DNA of 64,000 nt, taken from NCBI GenBank assembly GCA_964613665.1, contig CAZTIG010000014.1, positions 1 to 64,000 of the forward strand, in the 5' to 3' direction. Both the position numbers and the translations under genes were made by a program. The stretch comes from CAZQFV01 sp964613665. Its GTDB lineage: Bacteria; Chloroflexota; Chloroflexia; DTKN01. Each line of letters begins with the position of its first letter. The first letter of the stretch is position 1. Positions 48,922 to 57,426 of this stretch are shown here, in pieces. Under the pieces are notes generated by a model, which worked only from the letters and a program-made list of their open reading frames with translations, was not told the DNA's origin and searched no databases.

Positions 48922-49890
48922 GTGGAGAAACTGCTTGAGGTCTCCGGGCTTACGAAGGTCTTTACCCTGGGAAGCCTTTTCTCTCGAGTCAGGATCACCG
49001 CTGTGGATCACGTTTCGTTCCACATTGCCCCGGCAGAGATCTATGCCCTGGCCGGCGAAAGCGGGTGTGGGAAGACGACCATAGCCAGGATTATCCTGGG
49101 TTTCGAGGAGCCGACCTCGGGCACGATTGTCTACCGTGGCCGGAAGTGTGCCGGAAACGAAAAGGTGTGGTTCACCGAAAGGGTGCAGGCGATCTTCCAG
49201 AATCCTTTCGAGACGTTCAACCCGTTGCGGACGGTCGATCGGTATTTCTTCGAGACGACTGCCAACTACAAACTGGCGGGAAGCCGGGTCGAAGCCGTCC
49301 GCCTGATCGATGAGAAGCTGCAGGCGGTGGGCCTGTGCTACGAAGAGCTCGCCGGCAAGTACCCCAGCGAGTTCTCCGGAGGGCAGTTGCAGAGGATCTC
49401 CGTAGCCAGGGCCCTCCTTACCAACCCGGCCCTTCTGATTGCCGATGAACCCGTTTCGATGGTGGATGCTTCCCTGAGAATGTCCATCGTGAATCTGTTC
49501 AAGTCGCTCAGGGAGAACGTCGGTGTGAGCGTGCTCTACATCACCCACGATCTGGCCACCGCCTACTACGTCAGCGACCGCATCGCCGTCATGTTCAGAG
49601 GCAACATCGTGGAGATGGGGCCGGTGGAACAGGTTCTGATGGAGCCCAAACACCCCTACACCCAGTTGCTTCGGGAGTCCATCCCCAAGGCCGATTTCCG
49701 CAGGCGGTGGGACCAGCCCCTTTCACTCATCGAGACGGAACAGCAGGAGTACTTGAGGGCTGGTTGCAAGTTCGCCGGAAGATGCCCGGGTGTTATGGAT
49801 GTGTGTAGGAACCAGGTGCCGGAAGATGTCGCCGTGGACGGGGTGGTTGTCCGCTGCCACAAGTTCGCAGCCGGCGCCGGTTCTCGTTGA
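48922..49890 (+). CDS. ABC transporter ATP-binding protein, DppF type
   Basis: 322 residues, GTG 48922. Walker A GESGCGKTTIA, Q-loop IFQNPFETFNPLRTV, signature FSGGQLQRISVARALL, Walker B LLIADEPVSMVDASLR, switch His in YITHDLATAYYV, C-terminal GRCPGVMDVCRNQVPE. Pairs with the DppD-type subunit to drive uptake. Confidence 0.92.
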   Translation: MEKLLEVSGLTKVFTLGSLFSRVRITAVDHVSFHIAPAEIYALAGESGCGKTTIARIILGFEEPTSGTIVYRGRKCAGNEKVWFTERVQAIFQNPFETFNPLRTVDRYFFETTANYKLAGSRVEAVRLIDEKLQAVGLCYEELAGKYPSEFSGGQLQRISVARALLTNPALLIADEPVSMVDASLRMSIVNLFKSLRENVGVSVLYITHDLATAYYVSDRIAVMFRGNIVEMGPVEQVLMEPKHPYTQLLRESIPKADFRRRWDQPLSLIETEQQEYLRAGCKFAGRCPGVMDVCRNQVPEDVAVDGVVVRCHKFAAGAGSR

Positions 49891-49966
49891 ATGAGGGACG
49901 GGTTCGTCAGCCGGCTCCCCGTAGGCGTCTCGGCCGCCTGGAGGTGTCCCGGCATTGGAGGTTGAT

Positions 49967-52534
49967 GTGGTGACCCAGACAGTCGAAGATCGTGCAGCCC
50001 ACCTGGTTTCCCAGATGACCCTCGATGAGAAGGTTTCGCAGATAGTGTTCGAGTCTCCGGCTATCGAGCGGCTGGACATTCCCCGCTACAACTGGTGGAA
50101 CGAATGTCTGCACGGTGTGGGCCGAGCCGGCGTGGCGACCGTGTTTCCGCAGGCCATCGGCCTGGCCGCAACCTGGGACCCCGACCTGATCCTGCGCGTC
50201 GCCACCGCCATCGCCGACGAGGCCCGGGCCAAGCATCACCAGGCGCTCCGACGCGGTTTTTCCGGGATCTACACAGGTCTGACCTTCTGGTCGCCCAACA
50301 TCAACATCTTCCGCGACCCCCGCTGGGGACGGGGACAGGAGACCTATGGCGAGGACCCCTACCTGGCCGCGCGGATGGGGGTGGCCTTTGTGCAGGGCCT
50401 CCAGGGGAATGACCCTCATTACCTGAAGCTGGTGGCCACGCCCAAGCACTTTGCCGTGCATAGCGGCCCGGAACTCGAGCGGCATCACTTTGACGCCCGG
50501 GTCGGCGAGCGCGACCTGCGGGAGACCTACCTGTTTGCCTTCGAGGCCTGTGTCAGGGAAGGGAAGGCGGCCTCGGTCATGGGGGCCTACAACCGGCTGA
50601 ACGGGGAGCCCTGCTGCGCCAGCCCGACGCTCCTGGATCGTGTCCTCCGCCGGGAGTGGGGCTTCGAGGGGTTCGTGGTATCCGACTGTCTGGCCATCAA
50701 GGACATCCACGCCCACCACAAGGTAGTGGCCACACCGGAGGAAGCAGCCGCTCTGGCAGTGCAGGCCGGGTGCGATCTGGAGTGCGGCCAGACCTTCTAC
50801 GCCCTTGTGGATGCGGTGAAGCACGGCCTGATTGCGGAGGAGACGATCGACCGGGCCGTCCGCCGGCTCTTCCAGGCCCGCTTCCGCTTGGGCATGTTCG
50901 ATCCGCCGGAGCAAGTCCCCTACGCCCACATCCCCTATGACGTCATCCACTCCCCTGCCCATCGGGAACTGGCCCTCCGGGCCGCGCGGGAATCGATCGT
51001 CCTTCTGAAGAACGAGGGCAACCTGCTTCCTCTTTCGAAAGACATTGCCTCCATCGCCGTCATCGGCCCGAACGCGAGCGACGTTCAGGTGCTGCTGGGC
51101 AACTATAGCGGCACGCCGGCCACGGCCGTCACCCCACTAGAGGGTATCCGGAGAAAGGTGTCCCCCGCCACCAAGCTCTATTACGCGCGGGGGTGCGACA
51201 TCGCCGCGGGCGTTCCGCGGCTGGAAGCGATCCCTTCGGCCTGCCTCTATCCGGCCGAGGGGGAGGGGCCGGGCCTGACGGGAGAGTACTATGACAACCC
51301 CGCCTGGGCGGGGGCGCCCGCCTTGCGGCGGGTGGACCGCAGCATCGACTTTGTCTGGAAGGACACCACGCCACTGGCGCAGGAGTGGGGCAACCCCTTC
51401 GCCATCCGCTGGACGGGATACCTGGTGCCCCCGGTCAGTGGACGCTACCGGCTCGGCATCCATGGTTTCAGCCGGTACCGCCTCTATCTCGACGGCCGGT
51501 TGATCGCCGAGTATGAGGGCATCCACATCCCCATCCTGGACACCGAGGAGGTCGAACTGGAGGCCGGCCGCTTCTACCCACTTCGACTGGACTATGCCAG
51601 CCATGGCATCAGCCCACAGGTGCAACTGCTCTGGTCGATCCCCCAAGCCGATCCGGAGCCCCAGGCCTTGGAGGTAGCGGCCAAGGCCGAAGTGATCGTC
51701 GCCGTGATGGGCATTTCCCCGGCCCTGGAGGGGGAGGAAATGCCCGTCCGGGTGGACGGATTTTCCGGGGGCGACCGCACCCGCATCGACCTGCCGGAGG
51801 TTCAGGAAAGGTTGCTGCGGCAACTCTACGCCCTGGGCAAGCCGATCGTGCTCGTGCTCCTGAACGGCAGCCCCCTGGCCGTGAACTGGGCTGCCGAGCA
51901 CATCCCCGCCATCATCGAGGCCTGGTATCCCGGTCAGGCTGGCGGAGAAGCGATTGCCGACGTGCTGTTCGGCGATTACAACCCCGCCGGGCGACTTCCG
52001 GTCACCTTTTACCGCTCCGTGGAGGATCTGCCTCCATTCGAAGACTATACCATGGAAGGCCGCACCTACCGCTACTTCCCCGGGGAAGCGCTCTTTCCCT
52101 TCGGCTACGGTCTGAGCTACACCACCTTCCGGCTGGAAAACCTGCGTCTGGACCGCACCGCCGTAGGGATTGGGGAAGAGGTAGCCATCCGCGCCGATGC
52201 GACCAACACCGGAACCCGGGCCGGCGACGAGGTCGTGCAGCTCTACGTACATTTCCCGGATGCTCCCCGGCCCGGCCCGATCCGGGAACTCAAGGGCTTC
52301 CGGCGCTTGTCCCTGCAGCCCGGGGAACGGCGAACGGTTTCTTTCACCCTGGGGACCGACCTGTTCGGCCGGTATGATGAGCACGGAAGGTACGTCGTGC
52401 GTCCGGGCCGGGTGGAGATCATGGTCGGCCACTCATCGCAGCACCTGCCGCTGCGGGCCACGCTCGAACTCCGAGTTCCGGCCGAGGTCGTCCAGGTCCG
52501 ACGGGGCTTCTTCGGCCGGGAGTGCGTGGAGTAG
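49967..52534 (+). CDS. Glycoside hydrolase family 3 protein with PA14 insert (beta-xylosidase/beta-glucosidase)
   Basis: About 855 residues; GTG 49967 or 49970 follows GGAGG, and a TTG at 49955 is also possible. GH3 N-domain with WWNECLHGVGRAGVATVFPQ, KHFAVHSGPE, and nucleophile Asp in GFVVSDCLAI; GH3 C-domain with LLKNEGNLLPL. A PA14 domain (about residues 435-560, GLTGEYYDN, WTGYLVPPVSGRYRLGIHGFS) is inserted in the C-domain. Then YPGQAGGEAIADVLFGDYNPAGRLPVTF and a fibronectin III-like end. No signal peptide, so it cleaves imported oligosaccharides in the cytoplasm. The WWNECLHGV and VSDC motifs fit xylosidase/arabinofuranosidase members. Confidence 0.9.
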   Translation: MVTQTVEDRAAHLVSQMTLDEKVSQIVFESPAIERLDIPRYNWWNECLHGVGRAGVATVFPQAIGLAATWDPDLILRVATAIADEARAKHHQALRRGFSGIYTGLTFWSPNINIFRDPRWGRGQETYGEDPYLAARMGVAFVQGLQGNDPHYLKLVATPKHFAVHSGPELERHHFDARVGERDLRETYLFAFEACVREGKAASVMGAYNRLNGEPCCASPTLLDRVLRREWGFEGFVVSDCLAIKDIHAHHKVVATPEEAAALAVQAGCDLECGQTFYALVDAVKHGLIAEETIDRAVRRLFQARFRLGMFDPPEQVPYAHIPYDVIHSPAHRELALRAARESIVLLKNEGNLLPLSKDIASIAVIGPNASDVQVLLGNYSGTPATAVTPLEGIRRKVSPATKLYYARGCDIAAGVPRLEAIPSACLYPAEGEGPGLTGEYYDNPAWAGAPALRRVDRSIDFVWKDTTPLAQEWGNPFAIRWTGYLVPPVSGRYRLGIHGFSRYRLYLDGRLIAEYEGIHIPILDTEEVELEAGRFYPLRLDYASHGISPQVQLLWSIPQADPEPQALEVAAKAEVIVAVMGISPALEGEEMPVRVDGFSGGDRTRIDLPEVQERLLRQLYALGKPIVLVLLNGSPLAVNWAAEHIPAIIEAWYPGQAGGEAIADVLFGDYNPAGRLPVTFYRSVEDLPPFEDYTMEGRTYRYFPGEALFPFGYGLSYTTFRLENLRLDRTAVGIGEEVAIRADATNTGTRAGDEVVQLYVHFPDAPRPGPIRELKGFRRLSLQPGERRTVSFTLGTDLFGRYDEHGRYVVRPGRVEIMVGHSSQHLPLRATLELRVPAEVVQVRRGFFGRECVE

Positions 52535-52631
52535 CCCGGCCGGGTCCCCGGCGCGCGCCCGGACGGACCCCGCGCATGGGTCGGGCGAGGAAGTTGCGCG
52601 GATCGTTCCCGATCGATCCAAGGAGGATATC

Positions 52632-53801
52632 ATGTCCGATCGCTATCAGCCCAAACCGGAAGATAGATTCACCTTCGGCCTGTGGACGGTGGGCAATGTG
52701 GGGCGCGATCCCTTCGGCGAACCGGTTCGCCATCCCCTCCCGCCGATAGAACTGGTCCACCTCCTGGCGGAAGTCGGTGCCTACGGGGTCAACTTGCACG
52801 ACAACGACCTGGTGCCGATCGACGCCACCCCGGCCGAACGTGATCGGATCGTGGCCGAGTTCCAGCGTGCCCTGCAGGAGACCGGGCTGGTGGTACCGAT
52901 GGCCACGACCAACCTCTTCGGCGATCCGGCCTTCAAGGACGGCGCCTTTACCTCCAACGACCCCCGGGTGCGGGCCTATGCCCTGCAGAAGACGATGCGG
53001 GCCATCGACCTGGGCGTGGAGTTGGGGGCTCAAGTTTACGTCTTCTGGGGCGGACGCGAGGGTGTCGAGACCGACGCCGCCAAGGACCCCGCCCTGGCCC
53101 TGCAGCGCATGCGCGAGGCGCTGAACTTTCTCTGCGAGTATGTTCTGGATCGGGGTTATGACCTCAAGTTCGCGCTGGAGGCCAAGCCCAACGAGCCGCG
53201 CGGCGACATCTACCTGGCCACCACCGGCCACATGCTGGCCTTCATCGGCACGTTGGACCACCCGGAGATGGTCGGGGTCAACCCGGAGGTGGCGCACGAG
53301 CACATGGCCGGCCTGAACTTCCTGCACGCCATCGCCCAGGCCTGGGATGCGGGCAAGCTCTTCCATATCGATCTGAACGACCAGGCCTTCGGCCGCTACG
53401 ATCAGGACCTGCGCTTCGGCTCGGCCAACATCAAATCCGCCTTCTTCCTGGTCAAGTTCCTGGAGGACGTGGGCTACACGGGCAGCCGTCACTTCGATGC
53501 CCACGCCTACCGCACCGAGGACTATGCGGGGGTCAGGGAATTCGCCCGCGGCTGCATGCGCACCTACCTCATCCTGAAGGAAAAGGCGGCCCGGTGGAAC
53601 GCCGACCCCGAGATCCAGGCCCTTCTGGCAGAGATCCACGCTGATGACGGCGCTACCGACCCCTTCCAGGGCCGCTACACGCCGGAAAAGGCTGCGGCGC
53701 TCAAGATGGCCTCCTTCGACCGCCCGGCCCTGGGCCGGCGCGGCTTGGCCTACGAGCGGCTGGACCAGTTGACGATGGAGGTCCTGCTCGGCGTGCGCTA
53801 A
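52632..53801 (+). CDS. xylA: Xylose isomerase
   Basis: 389 residues, ATG 52632 after AGGAGGATAT. Converts D-xylose to D-xylulose using two divalent metals. Catalytic residues are visible: NLHDNDLVP (His), FWGGREGVE, ALEAKPNEPRGD (metal Glu/Lys), GVNPEVAHEHMAGL (Glu/His), FHIDLNDQ (Asp pairs) and FDAHAYR. Length matches class I (Actinobacteria/Thermus type) isomerases. Co-transcribed with GH3 upstream and xylulokinase downstream. Confidence 0.96.
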   Translation: MSDRYQPKPEDRFTFGLWTVGNVGRDPFGEPVRHPLPPIELVHLLAEVGAYGVNLHDNDLVPIDATPAERDRIVAEFQRALQETGLVVPMATTNLFGDPAFKDGAFTSNDPRVRAYALQKTMRAIDLGVELGAQVYVFWGGREGVETDAAKDPALALQRMREALNFLCEYVLDRGYDLKFALEAKPNEPRGDIYLATTGHMLAFIGTLDHPEMVGVNPEVAHEHMAGLNFLHAIAQAWDAGKLFHIDLNDQAFGRYDQDLRFGSANIKSAFFLVKFLEDVGYTGSRHFDAHAYRTEDYAGVREFARGCMRTYLILKEKAARWNADPEIQALLAEIHADDGATDPFQGRYTPEKAAALKMASFDRPALGRRGLAYERLDQLTMEVLLGVR

Positions 53802-53808
53802 GCGTGGC

Positions 53809-53858
53809 TCGCTCTGTCCCTTCGGCGCTACCCCTCCTTCGCCGAAGGGACAGAGCGA
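53809..53858 (+). terminator. 18-bp perfect hairpin between xylA and xylB
   Basis: TCGCTCTGTCCCTTCGGC (53809-53826) and its exact complement (53841-53858) enclose a 14-nt loop. No T-tract. Probably an mRNA stabiliser or partial terminator that sets the xylA:xylB ratio. Confidence 0.6.
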
Positions 53859-53883
53859 CACGGCTCGACGGCAGGAGGATGAG

Positions 53884-55389
53884 ATGGCCTGTTTTCTGGG
53901 GATCGACGTTTCCACGACGGCCACCAAGGCCCTGCTGATGGATGCGGCCGGCCGGGTCGTGGGCGTGGCCTCGTCGGAGTATACCTACGACGTGCCCCGC
54001 CCGCTGTGGAGCGAGCAGCACCCCGAGCTATGGTGGCAGGCCACGGTAGAGAGCATTGGTCAGGTGTTGGCCCAGTCGGGCGTGCGGCCGGCCGACATCC
54101 GGGGCATTGGGCTGACCGGGCAGATGCACGGCCTGGTGCTGCTGGACGAAGCGGGCCAGGTGTTGCGCCCGGCGATCCTGTGGAACGACCAGCGCACCGC
54201 GGCCGAGTGCGACGAAATCCGCCGGCGGCTGGGCAGAGCAAGGCTGCTCCAGATCACCGGCAACGATGCCCTGACCGGTTTCACCGCCCCCAAGATCCTG
54301 TGGGTGCGGAACAACGAGCCGGCGCTCTTGGCCCGCACCCGCCACATCCTGCTGCCCAAGGACTATGTGCGCTATCGGTTGACCGGCAAGTACGCCACCG
54401 ACAAGGCCGACGGGGCCGGCATGTTGCTCTTCGACCTGGCCCGGCGCGACTGGTCCAAGACGGTTCTGGACGCCCTGGAAATCGACCCGGCCTGGTTGCC
54501 GGCGACCTTCGAGGGGCCGGAGGTGACCGGAAAGATCTCCTTACCGGCGGCAGAGGCCACCGGGTTGCGGTCCGGCACGCCGGTCGTGGCCGGCGGGGGC
54601 GACCAATCGGCGCAGGCCGTGGGGGTCGGGGCGGTGGAGGCGGGGATCGTGGCCCTGACGTTGGGGACATCGGGCGTGGTCTTTGCCGGCGCGGACGAGC
54701 CGTTCGTCGAACCCGAGGGCCGCTTGCACGCCTTTTGCCACGCCGTGCCGGGGCGCTGGCACCTGATGGGGGTGATGCTTTCGGCCGGCGGCAGCCTGCG
54801 CTGGTACCGCGACACGCTGGCGCCGGGGAGGAGCTTCGACGATCTCCTGTCACCGGCAGCCGAGGTCCCCCCCGGCAGCGAAGGGCTTTTCTTCCTGCCC
54901 TATCTGACGGGCGAACGCACTCCGCACCCCGACCCGCTGGCCCGCGGCGCCTTCGTCGGCCTGACGGTACGCCACGGGCCGGCCCATCTGACGCGGGCCG
55001 TGTTGGAAGGTGTGGCCTATGGCCTGCGCGATGGCTTCGAATTGATGCAGCAGGTGGGGCTGGGCAAGATCGCCCAGGTGCGCGTTTCCGGCGGCGGGGC
55101 CCGGAGCGCGCTATGGCGACAGATCCTGGCCGACGTGCTCTGCGCCGACTTGGTGACGGTCAACACCACCGAGGGGGCGGCCTATGGTGCGGCGCTCCTG
55201 GCGGCGGTGGGGGCCGGTGCCTTTGCCGATGTGGCAGAGGCCTGCGCGAGGGTCATCGAGGTCACCGGCAGCGCGGCGCCCGGCCCGGCGGCCGAAGTCT
55301 ATGAGCAGATGTACCTGTCGTACCGAGAACTGTACCCGGCCCTGCGGCCCACATTCGTCGCCGTCGCGCGGCTGGGCGAAAGGCGGTAA
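53884..55389 (+). CDS. xylB: Xylulokinase (FGGY family)
   Basis: 501 residues, ATG 53884 after GGCAGGAGGATGAG. ATP-dependent phosphorylation of D-xylulose to xylulose 5-phosphate, feeding the pentose phosphate pathway. N-terminal phosphate loop GIDVSTTATKALLMD, substrate region GLTGQMHGLVLLDE and ILWNDQRT, catalytic Asp in AGGGDQSAQAVGVG, and C-domain ALTLGTSGVVFAG, RVSGGGARSALWRQ. Last gene of the operon, followed by a GC hairpin. Confidence 0.95.
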   Translation: MACFLGIDVSTTATKALLMDAAGRVVGVASSEYTYDVPRPLWSEQHPELWWQATVESIGQVLAQSGVRPADIRGIGLTGQMHGLVLLDEAGQVLRPAILWNDQRTAAECDEIRRRLGRARLLQITGNDALTGFTAPKILWVRNNEPALLARTRHILLPKDYVRYRLTGKYATDKADGAGMLLFDLARRDWSKTVLDALEIDPAWLPATFEGPEVTGKISLPAAEATGLRSGTPVVAGGGDQSAQAVGVGAVEAGIVALTLGTSGVVFAGADEPFVEPEGRLHAFCHAVPGRWHLMGVMLSAGGSLRWYRDTLAPGRSFDDLLSPAAEVPPGSEGLFFLPYLTGERTPHPDPLARGAFVGLTVRHGPAHLTRAVLEGVAYGLRDGFELMQQVGLGKIAQVRVSGGGARSALWRQILADVLCADLVTVNTTEGAAYGAALLAAVGAGAFADVAEACARVIEVTGSAAPGPAAEVYEQMYLSYRELYPALRPTFVAVARLGERR

Positions 55390-55418
55390 CCCCCGGGCAA
55401 GCGCCCGCCCGACGATCA

Positions 55419-55442
55419 AGGCCGGCCCTCGGGGGCCGGCCT
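55419..55442 (+). terminator. GC-rich hairpin after xylB
   Basis: AGGCCGGCCC (55419-55428), loop TCGG, GGGCCGGCCT (55433-55442). Only a weak T-poor tail follows, but position after the last operon gene supports a terminator. Confidence 0.6.
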
Positions 55443-55447
55443 CACCT

Positions 55448-55510
55448 TGGGGCGGGAGACGGTACTCGAACCCGCGACAGCCTGCTTGCCAAGCAGGAAC
55501 TCTACCGACA
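55448..55510 (-). pseudogene. tRNA-Gly-like 3' fragment, probable att site remnant
   Basis: On the minus strand the sequence matches the last ~60 nt of a bacterial tRNA-Gly: D-loop piece GTCGGTAGAGT, anticodon stem CCTGC/GCAGG, GTCGCGGGTTCGAG of the T-arm and CTCCCGC-C-CCA at the 3' end. The 5' acceptor strand is missing, the T-stem has a mismatch, and the loop reads TTGGCAA (anticodon GGC) where tRNA-Gly should have TTGCCAA. An 11-bp inverted repeat, GCGACAGCCTG/CAGGCTGTCGC, spans it. It lies 130 bp from a tyrosine recombinase gene, so it fits an attachment-site duplicate. Confidence 0.5.
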
Positions 55511-55600
55511 GGCTGTCGCAGTTTCTCGTGGGTGTCAGGGCGGAAAAGGGCACAGCCTGTGGAGGGCAGGGGATAGGATCCCCGCCGGTCTGGGCAGATT

Positions 55601-56530
55601 CTACGCCCTGCACTCCCAGGACGGCCGTTCAGGGCCACCTTTCAGTCGTCGTAGGAGAGGTGGCCAACCGCATCGCAGAGATCCTGATCGTCGGCCTCTG
55701 TAGATCGAGGTTGTGACCAGACTGCTATGCCCGAGGAGTCTCTGGATCACTTTCAAATCGACTTTCCGTTTGCGGAGCCTGGTGGCGAAGGTGTGGCGAA
55801 GGACATGCGGGGTAACTTCGTGGCCCAGCACGGGCTGCACGTGCCGGTTGAAAACGACGGTTACAGAATCCTTGGAAAGGCGCTCCGAGTCCCCTCCACA
55901 GAAGACGGCCCGGGAGCCATTGCACAGCCTCTTGTAGGCGGGCAGTTGCTCACTCAACCGCGGGTGCAAGGGGACCTGGCGAGACTTTTGCCCCTTGCGT
56001 CTACGGACTGTGAGCACTTTGCCCTCAAAATCGATGTCGCTCCAGTCGAGGTTGACGGCTTCCTCGCGACGCAGGCCGCTGTACAGGAATAGGGCCACCA
56101 TTGTGCGGTCACGAAAATCGAGGAACGGGGGGCGCGAGGGATCGCTGCCACCGATGAACGTCAGCACTTGCTTCTGAAGCTCTCTGTTCAAGGCTCGGGG
56201 AAAAGGCGGCGGGCGAGTGGGGCGTGCGAGCGCTTTGGCCGGCGAAACGAGGACGTAACCCCGTTCGACAGCAAACTGGAAACCTCTGCAGAGCACGCAG
56301 ACGTAGCTGGACACACTGGACTCGCTCAAACGTCTTGGCAAGAGGGAAGCCATGAAAGCATCGAGCATCGTGATCGTGATGTCTCGAATGTCGATGCCTG
56401 GGTGCTGGCGGTCCATGTAGGCAGTAAGGTGGTTCCATAACGACCGGTACTTCTTGAGTGTACCAGGAGCGACGTGCTTCCGGGACGCCATGAACCCGAG
56501 GTAGGCATCCCCAAGTTCTCTCACGTTCAC
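55601..56530 (-). CDS. Tyrosine recombinase/integrase (XerC/D-like), C-terminal frameshift
   Basis: 309 residues from GTG 56530. N-terminal SAM-like domain (AYLGFMASRKHVAPGTLKKYRSLW), catalytic domain with Arg in YSGLRREEAV, HVLRHTFATRL (His-X2-Arg), LLGHSSLVTTSIY with His and nucleophile Tyr. After SIY this frame gives a foreign tail, whereas the +1 frame reads EADDQDLCDAVGHLSYDD and stops at 55642, as expected for the family; so a small indel near 55710 changed the end. The gene is adjacent to a tRNA-like fragment, typical of integrative elements. Its start overlaps the stop of a short upstream reading frame. Confidence 0.85.
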   Translation of the reverse strand: MNVRELGDAYLGFMASRKHVAPGTLKKYRSLWNHLTAYMDRQHPGIDIRDITITMLDAFMASLLPRRLSESSVSSYVCVLCRGFQFAVERGYVLVSPAKALARPTRPPPFPRALNRELQKQVLTFIGGSDPSRPPFLDFRDRTMVALFLYSGLRREEAVNLDWSDIDFEGKVLTVRRRKGQKSRQVPLHPRLSEQLPAYKRLCNGSRAVFCGGDSERLSKDSVTVVFNRHVQPVLGHEVTPHVLRHTFATRLRKRKVDLKVIQRLLGHSSLVTTSIYRGRRSGSLRCGWPPLLRRLKGGPERPSWECRA

Positions 56531-56577
56531 CGATATCCGACACCTCGCCGCGAAAAGTGTGCTATACTGGTAGCCAC
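56527..56577 (-). CDS. Possible 16-residue leader peptide of the recombinase
   Basis: AAAGGAGG (minus strand) precedes GTG 56577; the short frame ends in TGA that overlaps the recombinase start as GTGA. The recombinase GTG has only a distant GAGGTG, so coupling to this leader could drive its translation. No similarity to known peptides. Confidence 0.3.
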   Translation of the reverse strand: MATSIAHFSRRGVGYR

Positions 56578-56637
56578 AGTGGCCTCCTTTCGCTGTCGGT
56601 TTTCGGTGAAACCAGTATAGCAGAGGAGGTCACTGTG
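56561..56637. repeat. Interlaced inverted repeats upstream of the recombinase
   Basis: Arm A GCTATACTGGT (56561-56571) with A' ACCAGTATAGC (56611-56621), and arm B CACAGTG-N-CCTCC (56575-56587) with B' GGAGG-N-CACTGTG (56625-56637), in the order A-B-A'-B'. Both strands carry TATA-like, GGAGG and GTG signals, so it may be a divergent control or recombination site. Confidence 0.55.
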
Positions 56638-56639
56638 CG

Positions 56640-57225
56640 CTATTCTCTATCCTGAATTAGCGGTACGTCACCGTGAACAGGATGCAGGCCGGCGGCCTGC
56701 GTAGAGGTCCGGCCGACGCCCTCGGCGGAGAGGACGATTGCGGCGCGGACCTCCCCACCGCGGGTGCGCACCCCGACGATCCGCCCCCTTTCGTCAATCG
56801 GTCCGGTGACCGCCTGCCCGTGCCGCAGCGTCGCCCCGGCAGCGTCGGCCTGGCCGGCCGGCAGGCAGAGCAGCGCGGCCTTGTCCACAATGGCCACGGG
56901 AAAATCGGCCCGGTCGGGAAAGTCGGCGACGATCGCGTGCCCGGCGGGGCTGACGTAGCGCTGGCGGGCCGGCCGGCCCATCACCAGCGGCGGAGGAATC
57001 AGCAGGTCCACCTCGGGGAACGCGAGTCCTGCGGGCGTATCTCGTCCGGCGAAAGCCCGGCACGTGAGCAATCGCCGCACTGCACGGGTGACCCAGGCCG
57101 CCCCGCCGGTCCAGCCGCTCCAGGAGCACGGTGTGCAGGCCCAGGCGCGCGGCGGCACGGGCCGCGCCCAGGCTGGCCGGCCCGCCGCCGATGATGGCGA
57201 TGTCGTAGCGCTGCGTGCTGTTCAT
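56640..57225 (-). pseudogene. FAD-dependent oxidoreductase, truncated and frameshifted
   Basis: ATG 57225 (GGAGG upstream) starts STQRYDIAIIGGGPASLGAARAAARLGLHTVLLE, a Rossmann FAD-binding motif. At 57052-57054 an extra base in a TTT run (minus strand) shifts the frame; after it, AGRDTPAGLAFPEVDLL, FPVAIVDKAALL and VRAAIVLSAEGVGRTSTQAAGL continue as in geranylgeranyl reductase/FixC-like flavoproteins. The protein breaks off there, beside the recombinase region, with the substrate and C-terminal domains missing. Likely cut by the element insertion. Confidence 0.65.
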
Positions 57226-57367
57226 ACCTGCCTCCACCAGCGATTGTACGGCCCCGATGTTAACCCCTTGTTGAGGATCGTTTGAGGTTTCGCCAACAAC
57301 CCAAAGAGCGCGCTGCAGGGCAAGAATCTGGTGGTTTCGGGCCTCGTTATCGCAGCCTTTACACCCG

Positions 57368-57383
57368 GTTAAAGAGATGTTAA
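57368..57383 (+). promoter_or_regulatory. Pho-box-like direct repeat
   Basis: GTTAA at 57368-57372 and 57379-57383, exactly 11 bp apart, in GGTTAAAGAGATGTTAACA. TTAACA-type half-sites with 11-bp period are bound by PhoB/PhoP-type regulators. A further GTTAAC lies at 57259. The phosphate-like binding-protein genes follow. Confidence 0.5.
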
Positions 57384-57426
57384 CAATCTCCAGGTACGAT
57401 GGGCCCACAAGATCCGGAGGAAAGCT

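Noticed and set aside
55448..55510. Functional tRNA gene
   Set aside because: The 5' acceptor strand is missing and the T-stem is mismatched, so it cannot fold into a complete tRNA.
56635..56655. Short plus-strand gene after GAGGAGGT and GTG
   Set aside because: It stops after six codons; at most it is the broken start of a lost gene.
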